A stretch of 64,000 nt of DNA from Terriglobia bacterium (GTDB lineage Bacteria > Acidobacteriota > Terriglobia > Terriglobales > Acidobacteriaceae): NCBI GenBank assembly GCA_020073385.1, contig JAIQFH010000006.1, positions 186,001 to 250,000 on the forward strand, read 5' to 3'. The notes under the pieces are model-generated. The model searched no databases. It was given only the letters and a program-made list of their open reading frames with translations, and was not told the DNA's origin. Position 1 is the first letter of the stretch. Each line of letters starts with the position of its first letter. Position numbers and translations under genes: made by a program. Below, piece by piece: positions 27,953 to 36,696 of the stretch.

Positions 27953-29244
27953 GCTGCTACGGAATTGGCCGCTAGAGCCGCTGTGCTGAGAAACACCGCG
28001 CTCGCGTCGTCCCGCACACCAGCGCCGTTGGCGAAGGAGCGGACCTCATCCACGAGACTCACCGCAGACGCACCGGGCTTAACCGCGTGTTCCGCGAGCC
28101 GGGATGCGCCAAATTCTTCGTCTTTCCCGTTTACCGCTTCGGTGATTCCATCACTGTAGAAAATCAACTTCGATCCCTGCGATAACTTGATTTCCGTTTC
28201 CGAGTAGTCTCCGCAACCAAGGCCCAGTGGCAAGCCGCGCTCCACATCGAGAAATTTCTCGCCACGCTCATCAATGAAGAGCGGCCGCAGATGCCCAGCG
28301 CTGGCGAACACCACCGTGCGCGCGGCCGGGTCGAGGACGGCGTAAACCATGGTCACAAATTTTCCGGCAGGGAAGTCATCGACCAGCAGTTCGTTCAGCC
28401 GGGTCAGCACTTCACCCGGCGAGCAGCAGGCTTCCGCCAGTGACCGCAGCATTCCCCGTGTCGCCGACATCAGCAGCGCCGCCGCAGTTCCTTTGCCCGA
28501 TACATCCGCGAGAACGATGCCCCAGCGCCCATCAGGAAATGGAATAAAGTCGTACCAGTCGCCGCCCACAGCACGAGCCGGCACGCTGAGTCCGGAGATT
28601 GCGAACCCGGGAATGTATGGCGAACTCTTCGGCAACAGCGCTTGCTGAATCGCCCGTGCTTCCTGCGCATCGCGATCCATCGCCGCCCGCTCGGCGCGTT
28701 CCAGTTGAAATCGTCGCGCGTTGTGAATGGCAATCGCAACGTGATCGCAGAGCGCCTGGAGAATTCTGAGTTTCGGACGCGGGAACGCATCCAGTTCCGG
28801 ATGTGACGCCGTGAAGACTCCTACCAGCCGGTCGCCCACGCAAAGAGGAATGCCAACTTCCGAGAGAGTATCGTTTTCGCAACCGATGTAGTATTTGTCC
28901 TTGCGAACATCGGGAGCGTAGTGCATGCGCCCCGCGGCGGCGACATGTCCCACAATGCCTTCCTGGCCGATCTTAAGACGGTGTCCCTTACCATGCAGCG
29001 TGCACCCGCGCACCGAAGCCATGACCATCTCATGCCGCTCTTCGTCATGCAGGAAGACACTGGCCTCCACGCATCCGAATGAGATGGCGACATCGTTCAC
29101 AATTCTGTCGATGAGTTGATCAAGGTCGAGAATCGAAGTGATGGTCTGTGCAATCTTCTGCACCCGCTGCAACTCTTCGACAAGATCTTCCGGCACAGGC
29201 CGAATTACTAATTCGTTGCCGGCGAGACTGGGTATCGCAGCCAT
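27949..29244 (-). CDS. GAF-domain PP2C (SpoIIE-type) serine/threonine phosphatase
   Basis: A 431-residue signalling protein. A GAF domain covers roughly residues 25-180 (IDRIVNDVAISFGCVEASVF; VGIPLCVGDRLVGVFTASH), a helical linker follows (RAERAAMDRDAQEARAIQQA), and the SpoIIE-like PP2C domain covers 215-425 with the metal-binding motifs GGDWYDF near 234, LADVSGKG near 253 and YSDGITEA near 365, plus a final DDASAV. This is the RsbU-type partner-switching layout. The ATG at 29244 has AAAGGA upstream; an earlier start at 29286 is possible. No anti-sigma or STAS partner lies next to it. Confidence 0.93.
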   Translation of the reverse strand: MAAIPSLAGNELVIRPVPEDLVEELQRVQKIAQTITSILDLDQLIDRIVNDVAISFGCVEASVFLHDEERHEMVMASVRGCTLHGKGHRLKIGQEGIVGHVAAAGRMHYAPDVRKDKYYIGCENDTLSEVGIPLCVGDRLVGVFTASHPELDAFPRPKLRILQALCDHVAIAIHNARRFQLERAERAAMDRDAQEARAIQQALLPKSSPYIPGFAISGLSVPARAVGGDWYDFIPFPDGRWGIVLADVSGKGTAAALLMSATRGMLRSLAEACCSPGEVLTRLNELLVDDFPAGKFVTMVYAVLDPAARTVVFASAGHLRPLFIDERGEKFLDVERGLPLGLGCGDYSETEIKLSQGSKLIFYSDGITEAVNGKDEEFGASRLAEHAVKPGASAVSLVDEVRSFANGAGVRDDASAVFLSTAALAANSVAA

Positions 29245-29310
29245 AGCGACCTGTCCTTTTGGGGAGATTGAACACACAAATAACACCTTAGGAGATGACC
29301 GAGGCAGGGG

Positions 29311-30726
29311 CTACGATTCTTTCTTTTGCCCGCCAGAAACGCTCGGATTGGCCTGCCAACGCTGGCGTTTGATCTCCTCCATGCGGTTGCGGATGCGCTT
29401 TTCAATGCCTTCATTCGTCGGCTGATAGTAGACGCGTCCACGCAGATTATCGGGCAGGCATTCCATGTCGGCCACTTTTGATTCGAGATCGTGGGCGTAC
29501 TGGTAGCCCTTCCCGTATCCGAGACCTTTCATCAATCGGGTCGGCGCATTTCGCAAATGCAATGGTACCGGCTCCGCTGCGGTAGCCTCGACATCCTCCT
29601 GCACGCTCCCGTACGCAGTGTAAAGTGCATTCGATTTCGGAGCCACCGACAGATATACAACCGCCTGTGCTAGCGCCAGATTGCCCTCCGGCATGCCGAT
29701 GAAATCCACCGCGTCTCGAGCTGCCATGCATAACGAGAGCGCATTCGGATCAGCCAGCCCGATGTCTTCCACCGCCATCCGCACCACCCGCCGCGCAACG
29801 TAAAGAGGATCTTCCCCCGCTTCGAGCATGCGTCCCAGCCAGTACAACGCCGCGTCCGGATCGCTGTTGCGCACCGACTTATGCAGCGCCGAAATCAGGT
29901 TGTAATGTTCTTCGCCGGTCTTGTCGTAAAGCAAAATGCGCTTCTGCAGGGCGTCGTGGACGATCTCGTCGGTAATCTCGCGAGACTCTTTCGGTTCCAG
30001 TTCAACTGTGGGTGCCCCACTTCTGCCCGATGTTGGCAGAAGTGGAGATTTCGCCAACCCGGCAGCAACTTCCAAAACGTTATAGGCACTCCGCGCGTCG
30101 CCGCTCGTGTAGCTAGCAATCTTCTTGAGCACGTCGTCGGAAGCCTTTAGATCCATCTCGCCAAGCCCGCGTTCACGGTCGGTAAGCGCTCGTCGCAGCA
30201 ACACAACAATCTGCTCCTCTGTGAGCGGTTGCAGCACGTAGACTCGGCAACGCGAGAGCAGCGCGGAGTTGATCTCGAACGAGGGATTTTCGGTGGTCGC
30301 TCCAATCAGCCGGATGTTCCCCTTCTCCACGTGCGGAAGGAACGCATCCTGCTGCGCCTTGTTGAAGCGATGAATCTCGTCAATGAACACGATCGTGCGC
30401 GTACCGTACTGTCGCGCGCGCTCCGCATCGGCCATGACCTGCTTGATCTCTTTGATCCCGGCCAGCACCGCGGAGAATTCAATGAACTCCGCCTTGGTCA
30501 TGTTGGCGATGATCTTGGCGAGCGTGGTCTTGCCTGTTCCCGGCGGCCCCCAGAAGAGGATGGACCCAGCATCATCGCGCTCAATCGAAACCCGCAACGG
30601 TTTCCCCGGCCCAATCAGATGCTCCTGACCAGCATATTCATCGAGAGTGCGCGGACGCATGCGGTCCGCCAGCGGCCGAGTAGTGTCGGCCGCCCCGGCA
30701 TTCGGCATGGGCTGAAACAGGCTCAT
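29311..30726 (-). CDS. rarA: Replication-associated recombination protein A (RarA/MgsA)
   Basis: RarA is a AAA+ ATPase related to the clamp loader that acts at stalled forks. The 471-residue protein has Walker [15 protein letters not shown] near residue 57, Walker [18 protein letters not shown] near 113, and the C-terminal MgsA domain with [20 protein letters not shown] near 275 and [20 protein letters not shown] near 315. Residues about 225-240 ([15 protein letters not shown]) are encoded by a hairpin repeat at 30011-30046 that is not expected in the family and keeps the frame. It lies directly upstream of the phosphatase gene on the same strand. Confidence 0.95.
   Translation of the reverse strand: MSLFQPMPNAGAADTTRPLADRMRPRTLDEYAGQEHLIGPGKPLRVSIERDDAGSILFWGPPGTGKTTLAKIIANMTKAEFIEFSAVLAGIKEIKQVMADAERARQYGTRTIVFIDEIHRFNKAQQDAFLPHVEKGNIRLIGATTENPSFEINSALLSRCRVYVLQPLTEEQIVVLLRRALTDRERGLGEMDLKASDDVLKKIASYTSGDARSAYNVLEVAAGLAKSPLLPTSGRSGAPTVELEPKESREITDEIVHDALQKRILLYDKTGEEHYNLISALHKSVRNSDPDAALYWLGRMLEAGEDPLYVARRVVRMAVEDIGLADPNALSLCMAARDAVDFIGMPEGNLALAQAVVYLSVAPKSNALYTAYGSVQEDVEATAAEPVPLHLRNAPTRLMKGLGYGKGYQYAHDLESKVADMECLPDNLRGRVYYQPTNEGIEKRIRNRMEEIKRQRWQANPSVSGGQKKES
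30011..30046. repeat. Hairpin repeat inserted in frame within rarA
   Basis: GGTGCCCCACTTCTGCC, a seven-base spacer, and GGCAGAAGTGG form a strong hairpin inside the rarA reading frame. The GGTGCCCCAC start matches the hairpin after lpxD (21060-21099). It codes for a Pro/Ser/Gly-rich linker between the AAA+ and C-terminal domains. Confidence 0.65.
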
Positions 30727-30768
30727 GGAATCTCTACCCCTCAGCTTAACGCATCAGGGACAGAGATT

Positions 30769-30800
30769 TCCTTCGTGAACGCTCGTGTCCTTCGTGGTTA
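30769..30800. repeat. Single arm of the GTGTCCTTCGTGGT repeat family
   Basis: CCTTCGTGAACGCTCGTGT followed by CCTTCGTGGTTA lies between mqnA and rarA. It matches one arm of the hairpins at 1867-1918 and 36075-36137; the second arm is missing here. Confidence 0.6.
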
Positions 30801-30812
30801 TTGGTTTATCTT

Positions 30813-31688
30813 TTAGTCGGCAAACACCCGCGACCCCTGCACGAACCGCAGTTCGGGCGCCGCCGGAAGCACTCCGAGGTCCGCAGCGTAGCGATAAAAC
30901 AGCTGCAGCCCTGCAAGGCAACCCGCATCGAGCTGGTAGTGGATATTTTCGGTCAAATAACCGCGGACCTCTGACTCGTCCAATCCTACCCGCGACGCCC
31001 ATTCACGGGAAAGCTGGTCAACATTCTCCGGCATCAACCCGTGATCGCGTGAATCGCGAAACACCGCCGCCAGATCGAGCGCAGGATCGGCTTCGGGCAA
31101 CGCCTCCCCCCGCACCGCCCAGAATGCGAACACAAACGGCTTGCCCGTGTATCGGATCCATTCCTCGGCCAGATCCAGCGTGTGATAGCGCCTGCGGTCG
31201 ACCTTAAGCGCCGGATCTCCAATGACCAATCCGGCATCGCACGTCTCGAGCATCTTCTCGACATCGGGCTCCATCGGCGTGAATGTTCTGCCGCCGCCCA
31301 GCCACTTTTCGAACAGAATCTTCGTTAGTGCCACCGACGTCATCGAAGACGTATCCAGCGCCACCGTCCGCACGAGTTCTACCGGAATCTGACTGACCAA
31401 CAAGATCGATCGCACCGCCCGGCGCGAGGCGATGGCGACGTCGGGAAGAATCTGCAGCCCGGGAATTTGTGTGTATGCCGCCGCCGGAATGATCCCGATA
31501 TCGGCCGTGCCCTCGGCGAGCGCGCGAGCGCATGAGGAAGGCAAGGTGTAGGAAATCTCGAAGTGTTGGCCCGCGTCCGGGTTGGTGCTCCATCCTTTCG
31601 CGTGTTTGGCGAAAGGGTGAGTTTCGAAGTCCCACATCAAAGGAGCGGTATTCAGGTAAGAAATGGCGGAAATGCGCAAACGTCTCAT
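30813..31688 (-). CDS. mqnA: Chorismate dehydratase (MqnA), futalosine menaquinone pathway
   Basis: MqnA converts chorismate to 3-[(1-carboxyvinyl)oxy]benzoate, the first step of the futalosine route to menaquinone. The roughly 291-residue periplasmic-binding-like fold starts LRISAISYLNTAPLMWDF, the usual family opening, followed by ALAEGTADIGIIPAAAY near residue 65 and DAGLVIGDPALKV near 145. The start is uncertain: the ATG at 31688 fits the family, while a GTG at 31718 would add ten residues; neither has a good ribosome-binding site. mqnD lies about 7 kb away at 38618, so the pathway is scattered but supported twice in this window. Confidence 0.93.
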   Translation of the reverse strand: MRRLRISAISYLNTAPLMWDFETHPFAKHAKGWSTNPDAGQHFEISYTLPSSCARALAEGTADIGIIPAAAYTQIPGLQILPDVAIASRRAVRSILLVSQIPVELVRTVALDTSSMTSVALTKILFEKWLGGGRTFTPMEPDVEKMLETCDAGLVIGDPALKVDRRRYHTLDLAEEWIRYTGKPFVFAFWAVRGEALPEADPALDLAAVFRDSRDHGLMPENVDQLSREWASRVGLDESEVRGYLTENIHYQLDAGCLAGLQLFYRYAADLGVLPAAPELRFVQGSRVFAD

Positions 31689-31797
31689 TCGGAAGTTTCG
31701 AATCGGGACTCTTTCCACAATATTAACAAACGATTGTGACGTCTGACCTTGACAGCCTTCTCCCGCGAAACGCTATAGTCCGCTCGGAGCCCTATTT

Positions 31798-32958
31798 GTG
31801 TCTGAAACGGCCGTCTCCCCCGCAACTACCCACACCCTGGAATGGCTCGCCCTATCGCTTACGCCCGGCCTTGGCCCGACGAAAGCCCGAAAGCTCGCCG
31901 AACATTTCGGATCGTCTGAAGCCATATTCCGCGCCTCGCTGACCGAGCTGGAGAGCACCGGCATCCAAGCGGTTTCGGCCCAATCGATCGCGACAGGGAA
32001 GTCGATGGAATTGGCTCGCGAGGAAATGGCGGGCGCAGCCGACGCTGGCGTCACCGTAGTGTCCGTCGCAGATGCATCCTATCCAACGCGCCTGAAAGAA
32101 ATCTACGATCCCCCGGCTATCCTTTATGTGCGTGGTGACGCCGAGTTGCTGACCAAACCCGGCATTGCCGTGGTGGGAACTCGTCATCCGACGCCCTATG
32201 GTTCGGGGATGGCAGAGCGCCTGGCCTGCGATCTCGCCTCGCAGGGCTTGGTCATTATTAGTGGCATGGCCCGTGGTGTCGATACGGCCAGCCATCGCGG
32301 CGCAATTGCGGCCAAAGGGAAAACCGTCGCCGTATTCGGCACCGGCGTCGATGTCATTTACCCCAAGGAGAACTCGCGTCTCTCAGAACAGATTCTCGCG
32401 CTCGGCGGAGCGCTCATTTCCGAATTTCCTCTAGGGACCTTTGCCGCGCCGCAAAATTTTCCGATTCGCAACCGCATCCTGAGCGGCATGTCGGTCGGCG
32501 TGCTGGTGGTGGAAGCCGCCGAATATTCCGGCACGCGCATCACCGCCCGCCTCGCGCTTGAGCAGAATCGTGACGTCTTTGCCGTACCTGGCAACGTGAC
32601 CAACAAAAATTCCTGGGGACCGAACACACTCATCAAACAGGGTGCCAAACTGGTAGCAACCTGGGAAGACGTGTGGGAGGATCTCCCGACAGAAGTACGA
32701 CTTGCATTGACCCCGCCCGCCTCCTCTGAATCCCAAGCCTCGTCCGCCGCATCTCTATTTCCGGACGACGGGCTTCCTCCACACGAAAAGCTCCTCCTGA
32801 GCCTGCTGAAAGCTGACGAGGCCACGCACATCGACGAACTCGTCGAAAAGCTGGAATCGCAAATGTCTTCCTCCGAAATCTTCGCCGCCCTGTTCGAACT
32901 CGAGCTCACGGGCAAAGTACGACAGATGCCGGGGAAGAATTTTGTGAAGAGCTTCTAG
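31798..32958 (+). CDS. dprA: DNA-processing protein DprA (Smf)
   Basis: DprA loads RecA on incoming single-stranded DNA during natural transformation. The 386-residue protein has an N-terminal SAM-like region (LSLTPGLGPTKARKLAEHFG), the Rossmann-like core with IAVVGTRHPTPYGSGMAERL near residue 123 and VIISGMARGVDTASHRGAI near 152, FPLGTFAAPQNFPIRNRIL near 213, and a C-terminal winged-helix (DEATHIDELVEKLESQMSSS). The start is a GTG. Its last codons and TAG stop (AGC TTC TAG) lie inside a heptameric array that begins at 32950. Confidence 0.95.
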   Translation: MSETAVSPATTHTLEWLALSLTPGLGPTKARKLAEHFGSSEAIFRASLTELESTGIQAVSAQSIATGKSMELAREEMAGAADAGVTVVSVADASYPTRLKEIYDPPAILYVRGDAELLTKPGIAVVGTRHPTPYGSGMAERLACDLASQGLVIISGMARGVDTASHRGAIAAKGKTVAVFGTGVDVIYPKENSRLSEQILALGGALISEFPLGTFAAPQNFPIRNRILSGMSVGVLVVEAAEYSGTRITARLALEQNRDVFAVPGNVTNKNSWGPNTLIKQGAKLVATWEDVWEDLPTEVRLALTPPASSESQASSAASLFPDDGLPPHEKLLLSLLKADEATHIDELVEKLESQMSSSEIFAALFELELTGKVRQMPGKNFVKSF

Positions 32959-32977
32959 CTGCTAGCTTCTAGCTAGG
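32950..32977. repeat. Heptameric AGCTNNN array at the end of dprA
   Basis: Units AGCTTCT, AGCTGCT, AGCTTCT and AGCTAGG follow each other exactly. The dprA stop codon is within the first unit. The first 25 bases are the reverse complement, with one mismatch, of 33356-33380 on the other side of the four-helix gene. Confidence 0.9.
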
Positions 32978-32989
32978 CAAGGAGGAATG

Positions 32990-33361
32990 ATGGAAAACTT
33001 CAAGAATTTAAAGGTTTGGAGCAAGGCTCACGAGTTGACATTGGACATCTACCAGTGCACGCGCAGTTTTCCGAAAGATGAAATGTACGGATTGACAAGT
33101 CAGATGCGGCGGGCGGCTGCTTCGATCGGAGCCAACATTGCTGAAGGTTGCGGTCGCAGGTCCGATCCGGAGATGAGGCGGTTCGTTCAGATCGCTCGCG
33201 GATCAGCGAATGAGTTGGAGTATCACTTACTTTTAGCGAAAGATCTCCAGTTCCTGACACCCGACGAATATAGCGAATTGGAAGTGAGAATATTGGAAAT
33301 CCAACGAATGCTAGCAGCGCTGTCCCAACGATTACAGCGTCCGGTTTTAGCTACAAGCTAG
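32990..33361 (+). CDS. S23-like four-helix-bundle protein
   Basis: A 123-residue protein of the four-helix family known as S23 or intervening-sequence protein (also the bAvd fold). Typical marks are the opening FKNLKVWSKAHELTLDIYQC, SFPKDEMYGLTSQMRRAAAS, the signature IGANIAEGCGRR near residue 45, and GSANELEYHLLLAKDLQFL. The second of two adjacent ATGs (32990) is chosen because AAGGAGG is then four bases away. Its last four residues and TAG stop are encoded by a heptameric array. Near-perfect inverted arrays lie on both sides. No reverse transcriptase or rRNA gene is close. Function unknown. Confidence 0.92.
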   Translation: MENFKNLKVWSKAHELTLDIYQCTRSFPKDEMYGLTSQMRRAAASIGANIAEGCGRRSDPEMRRFVQIARGSANELEYHLLLAKDLQFLTPDEYSELEVRILEIQRMLAALSQRLQRPVLATS

Positions 33362-33386
33362 GAGCTAGCAGCTAGAAGCTTTCAGC
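33349..33386. repeat. Heptameric AGCTNNN array at the end of the four-helix gene
   Basis: Units AGCTACA, AGCTAGG, AGCTAGC, AGCTAGA and AGCTTTC follow in register. The four-helix gene ends inside it (TAG at 33359-33361). Bases 33356-33380 match the reverse complement of 32950-32974 at 24 of 25 positions. Confidence 0.9.
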
Positions 33387-33456
33387 GAGTAACTTGTTGC
33401 CGTCCGCCCATTCGTGCTAGCTTCAAAAAACGCACCAAACTGAAACAGAGGTTCCA

Positions 33457-35970
33457 TTGTCAAAAGGTTTAGTCATCGTCGAATCGCCGGCCAAGGCGAA
33501 AACCATCCAGAAATATCTGGGTAAGGGGTTCTCCGTCGAAGCCTCGCTCGGGCACGTCAAGGATCTGCCCAAGAGCACTCTCGGTGTCGACATTAATAAT
33601 GATTTCGAGACCGACTACATCGTCATTCCCGGCAAAGAAAAAGTTGTCGCTAAGCTGAAGAAGCTGGCGGCCTCGGCGGACTCCATCTATCTCGCGCCTG
33701 ACCCGGACCGCGAAGGCGAAGCCATCGCTGCTCACCTGGCGTTCGAACTCGATGAGGACGGCGGAAAAAAGAAGAAAGCCGCAAAGAAGGCAAAAAAAGG
33801 TGAGCCCGAAGCTCCTCCGCGCATTCAGCGCGTGACCTTCAATGAAATTACCAAGCGAGCCGTGCAGGCCGCCTTCGAACATCCGCGCGCCATCGACCAG
33901 AATCTGGTGGACGCGCAGCAGGCCCGACGTGTGCTTGACCGGCTTGTGGGTTATCAGGTTTCTCCTCTTTTATGGGACAAAGTCCGCCGCGGTCTTTCCG
34001 CCGGACGTGTACAAACCGTCGCGCTTCGCCTGATCGTCGAACGCGAACGCGAAATCAAGGCGTTCGAGAAGAAAGAATATTGGACGATCGACGCTCATCT
34101 CGCCGCCAGCAAGCCGCCGGCGTTTGACGCCCGCTTTGTGGGTAAGGGTGAGGAGAAGGTTGAAGTCACCAATGGCGAAGATGCGGAAAAGATCCGTGCC
34201 GCTCTTGAGAAAGCAGACTGGATCGTCCGCTCCGTCGATAAGAAAGAGCGCCGCCGCAACGCCGCGCCTCCGTTCACAACCAGCAAGCTGCAACAGGATT
34301 CCTCCCGCAAGCTCCGTTTCAGCGTGAAGCGCACCATGATGATTGCGCAGCGCCTCTATGAAGGTGTGGAACTCGGCGAAGAAGGCTCGGTCGGCCTCAT
34401 CACGTACATGCGTACTGACTCGACTCGTGTCGCGCCCGAAGCCATCGCGGAAGTACGCGAGTATGTTGGCAAGGAATACGGTCCGACCTATCTGCCTGAG
34501 ACACCGAACACGTTTAAAGAGAAGAAAGATTCGCAAGGCGCTCACGAAGCCATCCGTCCGACTTCGGCGATGCGCCATCCCGACCAGATCAAGCAGTACT
34601 TAAAGGAAGATGAGTTCAAAGTCTACAAGTTGATTTGGCAGCGCTTCGTTGCCTCGCAAATCAACCCTGCCGTATTCGACCAGACGACTGTCGATATCGA
34701 CGCGAAGAGCGGCAACGAGGCCTTCTGGTTCCGCGTGACCGGCTCAGTCCTGAAGTTCGACGGTTTCCTCAAAGTCTACGAAGAATCCAAAGAGGGCAAA
34801 GACGAAGAGGACGAGGAACTGAAGCACAAACTGCCAGCGCTCGAAGCCGGACAGAAGTTGACACTCCGCGAACTGAAGCCCGAGCAGCACTTCACCGAGC
34901 CTCCTCCGCGCTTCAACGAAGCTTCACTGGTCAAAGAACTCGAAGAACGCGGCATCGGACGCCCGTCTACGTACGCGGCGATTCTTACCACCATTCAAGA
35001 GCGGCAGTACGTGCAAAAAATCGGCGGCAAGTTTGTTCCCACCGAGATCGGATTAGTCGTCACCGATCTCCTGGTCGAAAATTTCCGCGACATTTTCGAT
35101 CTGCAGTACACCGCCCGCCTGGAAGAGGAACTCGACGAGATCGAAGAAGGCAAAGAGAAGTGGCAAGACGCGATGTCAGACTTCTACAAGAAATTCCAGA
35201 AGGATCTCAAATATGCCGAAAAGCATATGGAGAATATCAAGCGGATGGAGAAGCCCACCGACGAGAAGTGCGAAAAGTGTGGCGCGCCGCTGGTGATCAA
35301 GTGGGGCAAGCACGGGTCCTTCTACGCCTGCAGCACCTACGATAAGGACGATCCGAACACTTGCACCTTCACCAAAGAAAATCCGATTAACCTGCCCGAC
35401 CTCGATTCGGCTGATATGCAGGAAACCGGGGCCGCAGAGGAATATTGCGAAAACTGTGGCCGCGTAATGGTTCTGAAGCGCGGACGCTTCGGCCAGTTCA
35501 TGGCCTGCACCGGATATCCCGACTGCAAGACCACGCGCCGTCTCGATCAGGGCAAGAAAGTTCCCGATATCCCGCTCGACGAGCTCTGCCCAAAGTGCGG
35601 CCGCAACATGATGATCCGCCACGGCCGTTACGGCGAGTTCACCACCTGCAGCGGATATCCCGACTGCAAGTACGTCAAGCAGAACTACATCGGCGTGAAG
35701 TGTCCCGACTGCAAAGAAGGCGATCTCGTCGAGAAGAGGGCGCGCAAGGGCAACACCTTCTACGGATGCTCGAATTACCCGAAGTGTAAGTTCACTTCGG
35801 CTCATAAGCCGCTCGCCGAGAAATGCCCCAGTTGCGGCAGCGAGTACCTGGTCGAGAAGAATCTGAAAGCCGGCCCTGTGATCGCGTGTCCGAACAAGGA
35901 GTGCGACTACGAGCGCGCCGTTCCGCCGCCTCCTCCGAAACCAGAGGCGTCAGCATCAACGAGCGCGTAA
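33457..35970 (+). CDS. topA: DNA topoisomerase I (type IA)
   Basis: TopA relaxes negative supercoils. The 837-residue enzyme starts with the TOPRIM domain (LVIVESPAKAKTIQKYLGKG; acidic residues in APDPDREGEAIAAHLA near residue 85), holds a Lys-rich insert near 108 (GGKKKKAAKKAKKGE), and has the catalytic Tyr Y317 in LITYMRTDSTR. The C-terminal third carries a series of four-Cys zinc ribbons (CEKCGAPLV, CENCGRVMV, CPKCGRNMM, CPDCKEGDLV, CPSCGSEYLV), five in all, the last degenerate. The start is a TTG with AGAGG upstream. The downstream gap holds nested repeats. Confidence 0.96.
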   Translation: MSKGLVIVESPAKAKTIQKYLGKGFSVEASLGHVKDLPKSTLGVDINNDFETDYIVIPGKEKVVAKLKKLAASADSIYLAPDPDREGEAIAAHLAFELDEDGGKKKKAAKKAKKGEPEAPPRIQRVTFNEITKRAVQAAFEHPRAIDQNLVDAQQARRVLDRLVGYQVSPLLWDKVRRGLSAGRVQTVALRLIVEREREIKAFEKKEYWTIDAHLAASKPPAFDARFVGKGEEKVEVTNGEDAEKIRAALEKADWIVRSVDKKERRRNAAPPFTTSKLQQDSSRKLRFSVKRTMMIAQRLYEGVELGEEGSVGLITYMRTDSTRVAPEAIAEVREYVGKEYGPTYLPETPNTFKEKKDSQGAHEAIRPTSAMRHPDQIKQYLKEDEFKVYKLIWQRFVASQINPAVFDQTTVDIDAKSGNEAFWFRVTGSVLKFDGFLKVYEESKEGKDEEDEELKHKLPALEAGQKLTLRELKPEQHFTEPPPRFNEASLVKELEERGIGRPSTYAAILTTIQERQYVQKIGGKFVPTEIGLVVTDLLVENFRDIFDLQYTARLEEELDEIEEGKEKWQDAMSDFYKKFQKDLKYAEKHMENIKRMEKPTDEKCEKCGAPLVIKWGKHGSFYACSTYDKDDPNTCTFTKENPINLPDLDSADMQETGAAEEYCENCGRVMVLKRGRFGQFMACTGYPDCKTTRRLDQGKKVPDIPLDELCPKCGRNMMIRHGRYGEFTTCSGYPDCKYVKQNYIGVKCPDCKEGDLVEKRARKGNTFYGCSNYPKCKFTSAHKPLAEKCPSCGSEYLVEKNLKAGPVIACPNKECDYERAVPPPPPKPEASASTSA

Positions 35971-35977
35971 TAGCGGT

Positions 35978-36053
35978 GAGCAATGGGCGATGGGCAGTGA
36001 GCGATGAGTAAATGCCCTGGCTTGTGACTCATTGCTCGTAGCTCTTTGCTCAA
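35978..36053. repeat. Heptameric GAGCRAT-type array and partial inverted partner
   Basis: Units GAGCAAT, GGGCGAT, GGGCAGT and GAGCGAT run from 35978 to 36005. A degenerate inverted stretch (GACTCAT, TGCTCGT, AGCTCTT, TGCTCA) lies at 36026-36053. GAGCAAT is a rotation of the reverse complement of GCTCATT, the unit found at 36147-36179. Confidence 0.7.
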
Positions 36054-36074
36054 GGCCTCCCCTGAGAATCGGAA

Positions 36075-36137
36075 ACCACAAAGGACACGAAGGCACACGA
36101 AGTAGATTCCTTCGTGCATCTTCGTGCCCTTAGTGGT
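36075..36137. repeat. Large hairpin of the GTGTCCTTCGTGGT family
   Basis: ACCACAAAGGACACGAAGG (from 36075) pairs with CTTCGTGCCCTTAGTGGT (ending 36137) over arms of about 28 bases with a few mismatches. It lies between two inverted heptamer arrays, so the whole 35978-36179 segment is a nested palindrome. Confidence 0.75.
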
Positions 36138-36146
36138 TATCGCATT

Positions 36147-36179
36147 GCTCACCGCTCATTGCTCATTGCTCATTGCTCC
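36147..36179. repeat. Heptameric tandem array, GCTCATT type
   Basis: GCTCACC and then three perfect GCTCATT units and a partial one (GCTCC). It ends 31 bp before the next start codon, so it is part of that gene's leader region. Confidence 0.9.
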
Positions 36180-36209
36180 ATTACAATCCAACGATTCCCG
36201 GAGGAATGC

Positions 36210-36671
36210 ATGCCCAAGAAACCAACCGTAGCCGACGCTCAGCTCATCGTTCAACTCTATGACCTTCGGCGCGAGGCCGAAATGCGCAAAGCTCGCAGCT
36301 GGTGGGCGGGAGAGTTCTTCCCGCAAAGCGCCGACGACTTCCTGAAAGTTGCCTGGGCCATGGGCGCCCAGGAAAATGCCTGGCTTCGCCAAGTGGGCGG
36401 GTACTGGGGCATGGTCTCATCGTTCGTGAACAACGGCGTCCTGAATGAACAGTTATTTCTAGCTCCGGGATTCAGCGGCGAGCTGTTTCTGATCTATGCG
36501 AAAATCCATCCTTTTATGAAAGATCTGCGTCAGAAACTCAACGACCCCAACGCCTTCAAAGACGTCGAGACCGCCGTCACCCATACAAAATGGGGTCGCG
36601 ACCGTCTTCAGTTCATGATCAAGCGCGTCGAAACCATGCGCCAGAAGCGGGCCGAGCAGCAAGCCCGTTAA
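36210..36671 (+). CDS. Hypothetical protein, about 153 aa, helical
   Basis: A soluble, mostly helical protein of unknown function: MPKKPTVADAQLIVQLYDLR, REAEMRKARSWWAGEFFP, then WAMGAQENAWLRQVGGYWGM and a charged C-terminal helix KRVETMRQKRAEQQ. The paired Trp residues and FFPQSADDF in the first half look conserved in style, but I know no family name. The ATG at 36210 is chosen because GGAGG lies six bases upstream; the longer frame from 36114 runs through the repeat array. It is followed after 25 bp by an SDR gene on the same strand. Confidence 0.8.
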   Translation: MPKKPTVADAQLIVQLYDLRREAEMRKARSWWAGEFFPQSADDFLKVAWAMGAQENAWLRQVGGYWGMVSSFVNNGVLNEQLFLAPGFSGELFLIYAKIHPFMKDLRQKLNDPNAFKDVETAVTHTKWGRDRLQFMIKRVETMRQKRAEQQAR

Positions 36672-36696
36672 CGGGAATCTACCGAAGGTCGGTTCG

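Noticed and set aside
32990-33361. Four-helix gene considered as part of a diversity-generating retroelement
   Set aside because: No reverse transcriptase, template repeat or variable repeat is found nearby; only the bAvd-like fold is shared.
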